DNA of 11,240 nt, from NCBI GenBank assembly GCA_023091735.1, contig JALKBU010001424.1:1-11240 (forward strand), in the 5' to 3' direction. The notes under the pieces were generated by a model. The model worked only from the letters and a program-made list of their open reading frames with translations. It searched no databases and was not told where the DNA came from. Within the stretch, counting starts at the first letter, position 1; every line of letters begins with the position of its first letter. Position numbers and translations under genes: made by a program. Below are positions 8,301 through 11,240 of this stretch, one piece after another. Origin of the DNA: Trichomonas tenax (lineage: Eukaryota; Parabasalia; Trichomonadida; Trichomonadidae).

Positions 8301-10792
8301 CCTAATGGGAGAATTCCAATATCATATTTCTTCTTTTCAGTTGTAACTTTAACATCACCACAGTTGCCTCTCAAAAAGAGACGTTTTTCACCTCCGCCAG
8401 TGAATGATAAAGTTACAAATTGTTCAGAATAAGGAACTTGTCCTGGTCTGTATAAAATTGTTGATTTCGCTGTTGCACTTGGTTGAATTTTCCCTCTTTC
8501 CATGTCGACAGAGAATGCTCCATCAAACCCAATCCATTTATATTCAACAATTGCTGTAGAATCATTCATAATATTAATTGTCTTTCCAATCATTAAATCT
8601 ATGTAATTTTCTGGGAACGCAAAATCGAGATTATCTTCTGATAAATTAACTTCAATTGGAATTGCATCAGCAACAACATCAAACTGAAATCCGTGCGCTT
8701 GGTTAACTGTATAATGAATCGTTGTTTTAAATTCACCAACGTTTTCAGACATAAAAATAATATCAAAACCAGCAGTTTGCTTTGGAGGAATAACTTGAGA
8801 AATTGGCGTTGATAAAGCCAACTCGTTTGTTTCATAATCCATTTTAACGAGAATAAACTGATTTAAAGTATTAGTAATATTAAAAGATCTCGCTTGCTTC
8901 GATAAAATAGAAACTCTTCCAAAATCGATTGGTTTCGATAACATAACAAGAGACATTTGTTGAACTGGTGTTAAAACTCTTTGGCATTCTGTAATTTCTG
9001 GCGGAGTGACTGGATTTGCTTTAAACTTTTTCTCTATAAATGTTGTTGCTGGTAATGGCTCTAAAGCTTTCTTCTTCTGCTTTGTGTTTCCTCTTCCCAT
9101 TGTTGGTCTCATTTCAACCGGAAAATGAGGCTCTGGTTCTTCTAATCCTTCTGCGTGATCCATATTCAAATTTAACTCGTATTGTTCACGTTGATTGTTC
9201 ATTGCTTCTTTAACTTTCTCTGTTACATATTGTCTTAACTCATCATCTGTTTTTCCTTTTGCCATTCCAATTTTTTCAAATCTCTGTTTTATTGTATTCT
9301 TTTTCTGTATTAATGCATGCTTCTTCGCACTTTCAACAAGAATTTTCCTGTTATCCTCATTCTGCTGTTGTTTTCTTATGATTTCTTCCTTTGAAAGTCC
9401 ATATTTTCCTGGATGTTCTGCGGCCCATTTTGCAGATTCACTCATTTCATAAACAGGCGTTCTCACGAATTTTCCTGAAATACCTTCAGCTGTTCCAGTA
9501 CCAATAAGATTTATATTGATCTTCTTCAATCCATTTCCTATATTTATGAACGTTTGAGCATCATAAACACCGATAGAACGAGGATAAAATGCCACAGTGA
9601 TATTTTTGACAGATCTCGGCTTTATCATTCCGCTTTCAGGCGTAAATCTAAAAGCAGCTGTTGGCTTGATGCTGAAAGAAACATTTTGAAAAACACTTGT
9701 ATTTTCTATCGTCATTATTTTCTCTTGTTTTGTTTCGATCTTTTGTTGTCCAAAAATAAAATCAACATTCGGTATTGAAATTGCCAAAGGAACTGCGCTG
9801 CCTGTCATATTAAGAGGAATTGTTTGATCCACTCCACTCAGCTTTATGTATGACACAAAGTTATATATCATTTCACGCTCCATTTCGTTCACAGGAGGCT
9901 CGAAGATTAAAGTAATTAATGCAGAGCCATTTGGTTGTAATGTTCCTTCATTTGGAGTTATTGTAAAAACACAGTCAGAACATGTTCCTTTTGATGTTTT
10001 TGTTGTACTTAAACGAGAATTTGCTTTACTTTCGAGTGGTTGTGATATTGAATAAATTCTGCGATCTTTTGACTTGTTTTGTATTGTAACTGATATAACT
10101 TTACGCTGTGTAAAGAATATTTGTCCAAAATCGATTTCTTTTGTGTCTTTTCCGTTATATTGAATTGTTGCAACTGTTTGTAAGATTTCTCCGAAGACAT
10201 TGATAGGCTGAATTTTGTTGTTGGGGTTTTCTAAGTCTAAGTTTATAGTAAATTTGAATTTTCCTGCTTTCTTTAATAAAAACGAAAATTCGACATTCAC
10301 AGCTTCGCCAACAGGAAGTCTCCCTTTCGAATTACTGAACGTAACCATCTGATTGGAGCATCTTAAAGAGTAAGTTCCCTCTTTTGTTCCAAAATTTGCG
10401 ATGGAAAAAGTCTTTGTGACTGTATTTCCTTCGGGAATCAATCCACAATCGATGTTTTGGAGGTTAGTGTGTACTTGTACTGATGGAGGATAGGCTGTTA
10501 TCGGGACAGAAATCGAAGATGTTGATGCAGAAATAATCAATTCGCTCTTTTTTATTTCATTTGTCGTAGCAATATATTGTATACAGACTTTTACTTCGAG
10601 TCCTGAAGCCAGCATCGCGATTTTCGGTGAAATTATTTCGAATGGAGAATCTTGAGGCAGAGAAAAACGGACTTTTATAGGTTTACGTCCGATGTAATGA
10701 ATCCAAACGTCGATTTTATCTTTGTCGCCGACAGTGAAGTCCCTGAAAATGATTTCATCAGGAACACTCCTGATTTCACCGCTCGACAACAT
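2303..10792 (-). CDS. CFAP47: CFAP47-type cilia/flagella-associated protein (ASH-domain array with central CH-like module)
   Basis: This is a complete intronless gene of 2829 codons. Residues 1-440 form about four Ig-like ASH/MSP (PapD-type) repeats, seen as recurring D-F/C-G near the start of a repeat and G-x-I/L-x-P later. Residues 441-605 are a charged, largely helical linker rich in Lys, Glu and Gln. ASH repeats resume at about 612-1275. A non-Ig, mostly helical segment spans 1276-1549, followed by a calponin-homology-like domain at 1550-1656 (opening ESTMLEWLTIHYDYF, then FDQISDSRVLAGVF, ending LFQYLPHY). A further ASH repeat, a short basic linker near 1760-1810 and many more repeats reach about 2770. 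The last 55 residues are a basic Ser/Thr/Pro/Arg tail. ASH repeats on both sides of one central CH domain, with a length near 3000 residues, fit the CFAP47 family (human about 3190) better than hydin, CFAP65, CFAP74 or DLEC1. Family members are flagellar proteins tied to the axonemal central apparatus; loss in humans is linked to abnormal sperm flagella. The first ATG after an in-frame TGA (10810-10808) is the start; the next Met, at residue 59, would cut the first domain. G+C is much higher in the 3' third than in the middle. Confidence 0.85.
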   Translation of the reverse strand: MLSSGEIRSVPDEIIFRDFTVGDKDKIDVWIHYIGRKPIKVRFSLPQDSPFEIISPKIAMLASGLEVKVCIQYIATTNEIKKSELIISASTSSISVPITAYPPSVQVHTNLQNIDCGLIPEGNTVTKTFSIANFGTKEGTYSLRCSNQMVTFSNSKGRLPVGEAVNVEFSFLLKKAGKFKFTINLDLENPNNKIQPINVFGEILQTVATIQYNGKDTKEIDFGQIFFTQRKVISVTIQNKSKDRRIYSISQPLESKANSRLSTTKTSKGTCSDCVFTITPNEGTLQPNGSALITLIFEPPVNEMEREMIYNFVSYIKLSGVDQTIPLNMTGSAVPLAISIPNVDFIFGQQKIETKQEKIMTIENTSVFQNVSFSIKPTAAFRFTPESGMIKPRSVKNITVAFYPRSIGVYDAQTFINIGNGLKKININLIGTGTAEGISGKFVRTPVYEMSESAKWAAEHPGKYGLSKEEIIRKQQQNEDNRKILVESAKKHALIQKKNTIKQRFEKIGMAKGKTDDELRQYVTEKVKEAMNNQREQYELNLNMDHAEGLEEPEPHFPVEMRPTMGRGNTKQKKKALEPLPATTFIEKKFKANPVTPPEITECQRVLTPVQQMSLVMLSKPIDFGRVSILSKQARSFNITNTLNQFILVKMDYETNELALSTPISQVIPPKQTAGFDIIFMSENVGEFKTTIHYTVNQAHGFQFDVVADAIPIEVNLSEDNLDFAFPENYIDLMIGKTINIMNDSTAIVEYKWIGFDGAFSVDMERGKIQPSATAKSTILYRPGQVPYSEQFVTLSFTGGGEKRLFLRGNCGDVKVTTEKKKYDIGILPLGMTKEFTVQLKNSGKSPAIFNVYSQDSTGLELQEQKGNIKPNDIFDLHFTFNPQKAQVYEVWFTVEVAGCAPVPFSIVGEALMPLISIKSDPLDFGSIFVGSNESRKISIENIGLIPAKFSIDLTKYDYFSLEYSTDLMVSTSDKCNQIFCTQPNIVQSSLSFSRQQGGSEYTFVIQPKTTIDILLVFKPLDVGDYSFDIYFTLIGLQGTSTLAKQRVSAVALHSPLTVSDTFIDFGVVTLRNERNPNTRPCFKHISIKNEHTSNIKYRFGKPTSDDFGVDQETGMLSYCGNDDRFLSFSPNRPGPFVGYITIYAENDKGEVKVTTIMLTGVGTDRLFKTSMDNVSLPIVPLNVRVEKVIDIINSASIEGKIEVKKSVCDKNFPLEIMFTEGNVLKHSTTRLPIKISFMSGKPISFVSQVALIAENGSTYSFTVYCGTDNSILTTYPFLHNNKYEMVSAPQKPIVCQPLTKIFKLDFLLSLISEETDKEMQPLLTPTLKVTIKEFLNALVLTNHIENFPEDLVTNGGLTIQEIIENICGPHKPQGMLQMFKTTKTNDVLQNKYERMKSMITFLKSCGCSLQNVLPEFLLPKDLFMQFHRMKVTERILGLNYFGAPNLKLYDANMMKEFTSTPIFSENLITKLQFYESNYDSISGDAWLTVVLQIFRIFLFPTASVDDVSVVSGITEKLQELKTIMPNDVYTEVYRRPKEVLTSNIYTNVESTMLEWLTIHYDYFKKTEPNIITCFDQISDSRVLAGVFKNHVQRMNININMNPNTEKDFRNNLTVLLTAAKELSLKFKLNEDAFVNEDLISLTLLAFSLFQYLPHYAAVTDLEFNTQLSKKISQTIEITNPSSTKLRYDASIVGSENFTAQKSYIIVAAKQTAQFVVDYYARTHLLETATLTLTPRHYLSGQKTEEIDVLIKNEPKAEARTESRIKLKTKNTSLTTTARPKSTFSKSGQPVLATPIVVEMKSNVDYKVPSEIINVAGRAYDVTKFTIKVKNELMKPGTFEVYFRTVYNSENLNDRLTEFINDPKKDNSNKLAKREFDLFINDHQVFIITEEEISFENETGEITLNCEFIPINIGNYYCLILFKSKNMEFIYQVNAVAGLPQEIQIPNIKIEERTEKQIQQSLSIINSDLCKALAYSIVRKAQNESFISETRFKQFVEFKSREIATVADNSFSDVTFTIESGMQTFYEIPQSVTISRDKHSLPITFCPTCPGEYPCTIVLRTMNDVRVYKANGVSLGETKTIKLVIDSFIGKTVVQTIPLHNTSNNTWTYKISCTDERVFSFPQRFFVNPQQTGQMPLTVYTTRKGEFKADLTVTNLTKEQTTIYKIIANVDDPPSIDSVVINTKARERKIVEVEAPPFSIEGTMNVTCDVAYCTAPKTLEYKEGVCTQKHFQLEIMSPISGVTAGRIVVTDPKTGLYFWWAVTINFEYPKPSDTISVTGSAKQSTTFEIPVVNPSDRELIFDVVFDADDIYGDKKFVVPASNASVYKAVFCPISSGVRETYIRFVSETAGEFVYLLKLYTEPADVLSIKTMYCVVGEEERTAIALSNPLKVPCHFSVQNSSPMFFELVTKGSFVIDPGATINIPVVFRAASVGLKEAALFNFNSPELGELTYSVIGIGKPPQPLSPLIFEAPPLQMMCASLNFVSPFPFPARFSLSLSTKLKVFEFINKNTTFSTKSRGQIETVSLIFQPNRSGKFESECFVTANDIDPPVVWSVPLIGISEEDKSNFAAREFVINGRACEVSSTDFVLPIEGERGGSHVTVSIFSDNNEYSWIVNYIDYQFTKEEGFVNLSVKFEPKRPVDIRCSIVVTNDLKQRWVFPLLLRADPPEPCDTYLMECALNSTASVRPFVHDIFPRREQFRAYIMKGGASEFSVNPTDGFISATEQTKFSLKITELPLTVYFRPRQYGKRMDATLIIDTKERQFVFTLKGQVPEYVPPFFVTNGRLDSGRQTPRYETAQTARGDSARTPRGEIKPRNFRVPPNSARLPK

Positions 10793-10802
10793 TTTTAAAA
10801 TA

Positions 10803-10808
10803 AACGTT
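10803..10808 (-). promoter_or_regulatory. AACGTT palindrome close to the start codon, possible core-promoter element
   Basis: Ten bases upstream of the CFAP47-type ATG lies the palindrome AACGTT, within GAACGTTTA on the minus strand. Trichomonad transcripts usually have very short leaders. Their core promoters include initiator-type elements and Myb-bound motifs with an AACG core, so the position and sequence are suggestive. I see no good match to the classic TCA(C/T)T(A/T) initiator just upstream of the ATG. A six-base motif in A+T-rich DNA is weak evidence. Confidence 0.25.
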
Positions 10809-10810
10809 CA

Positions 10811-10968
10811 CTTTTTTTATTACTTTCTTCATTTTGATTTGTGAATTAGTCTTAACTTATACTTAGTATATTGTTTTATTGAAGGATTTTGCGATTTAAA
10901 TAACATTATTTTTGCAAATTGAATATTTACATCAAAATATCATAAGACAAGAATATAACAATTTTGAT
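10811..10968. other. A+T-rich 5' spacer of the CFAP47-type gene
   Basis: About 160 bases of strongly A+T-rich spacer lie between the start region of the CFAP47-type gene and the right-edge fragment. It contains no open frame of note and no recognisable RNA gene. A promoter for the downstream gene must lie here or in the short leader, but apart from the AACGTT element near the ATG I see no motif I can support. Confidence 0.5.
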
Positions 10969-10971
10969 TCA

Positions 10972-11172
10972 ATATAACTCACTGCTCCCTACATATCTAC
11001 ACATGCTATTTAGTTGATAGTAATAACTTTTGTCATTAACAATGTTTATCACATTTTTGCTGGAAATTTCTTCGTCGATTGTATTGTACAAATCAGAACA
11101 TGTTGATAGGAAAAACAACAAACAATGTGCGAAATCGAAGGTGTGAAAAGTTCTGTCAGAACGATTTCCTCG
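10972..11172 (-). pseudogene. fragment related to the left pseudogene family, broken
   Basis: An open stretch of 67 codons on the minus strand lies between TGA at 11175-11173 and TGA at 10971-10969. Its first Met comes only at codon 56, so it is not a complete gene. It reads a hydrophobic stretch (FAHCLLFFL, about codons 14-22), then a Glu/Ser-rich part, then KNVINIVNDKSYY, which matches KNAVNIVSDKSYY of the left pseudogene. A second minus frame is open from the window edge at 11240 to TGA at 11051-11049. A frameshift within 11052-11172 would join the two, typical of a decaying copy, but its position is not determined. G+C is higher here than in the spacer at 10811-10968. Function is unknown. 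The hydrophobic run could be the remains of a signal peptide or membrane anchor, fitting a surface family. It lies upstream of the CFAP47-type gene on the same strand. Confidence 0.45.
11020..11068 (-). repeat. 49-bp repeat, right copy (inverted partner at 1212-1260)
   Basis: The reverse complement of this segment aligns to 1212-1260 without gaps at 41 of 49 positions, with 16 consecutive identities (11020-11035). I could not extend the match convincingly on either side by eye. Upstream, a gap of about three codons may separate further weak similarity (an ATGTT shared in both copies). The two copies are about 9.8 kb apart and face each other across the intact gene. Confidence 0.75.
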
Positions 11173-11240
11173 TCAAGCACAGAGGGAGAAATGTGATGAA
11201 ATTTAACAAGGAATGTTCTGTTTATGACACGTAAACATTT

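Noticed and set aside
2303..10792. Alternative identity as hydin, CFAP65, CFAP74 or DLEC1
   Set aside because: These share ASH repeats, but the single central CH-like domain flanked by ASH arrays at a length near 3000 residues fits CFAP47 best; a profile search would decide.
288..10898. Recurring TGCGATTT word at 288-295, 1006-1013 and 10890-10897
   Set aside because: Flanking bases do not align beyond a few positions, so three hits of an eight-base word in A+T-rich DNA are compatible with chance.
1..11240. Ciliate or hexamitid-type genetic code with TAA/TAG as Gln
   Set aside because: The 2829-codon gene has no internal TAA or TAG and ends at TAA, so the standard code is adequate; this also leaves the stops in the relics as real breaks.
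1..11240. tRNA, rRNA, CRISPR arrays, intact transposons or bacterial defence genes
   Set aside because: No cloverleaf with a convincing T-loop, no regularly spaced repeats and no transposase-like motif was seen by eye on either strand.

Overview
The window looks like nuclear DNA of a flagellated protist, most likely a parabasalid (Trichomonas or a close relative). Non-coding DNA is very A+T-rich. The single large gene is one uninterrupted 8.49 kb reading frame under the standard code. Degraded copies of a repetitive protein family resembling trichomonad surface-type families surround it. The organism call is inferred from style and content; no database search was run.

Layout, left to right. 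Positions 22-248 are an A-dominated low-complexity tract. Positions 249-383 hold a short open stretch on the minus strand of unknown origin, and 400-1060 show no convincing gene. Positions 1132-2170 (+) carry a decayed, frameshifted copy of a Cys-, Asn- and Ser-rich, beta-helix-like surface protein. Positions 2303-10792 (-) encode a complete 2829-residue CFAP47-type ciliary protein, built of tandem ASH/MSP-like Ig folds around a central calponin-homology-like module. Upstream of its start, 10803-10808 is a possible core-promoter element. Near the right edge, 10972-11172 (-) is another broken fragment related to the left pseudogene.

The intact gene is the functional content of the window. Its product is expected in the flagellar axoneme, where CFAP47 proteins belong to or contact the central apparatus. 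The two degraded fragments share a 49-bp segment (41/49 identical, no gaps) in inverted orientation, so both read toward the intact gene. This suggests insertion or expansion of a multigene family around a conserved housekeeping gene. I see no defence system, CRISPR array, RNA gene or intact transposon. The main items for a second look are the inverted family remnants and the marked G+C step inside the CFAP47 gene.
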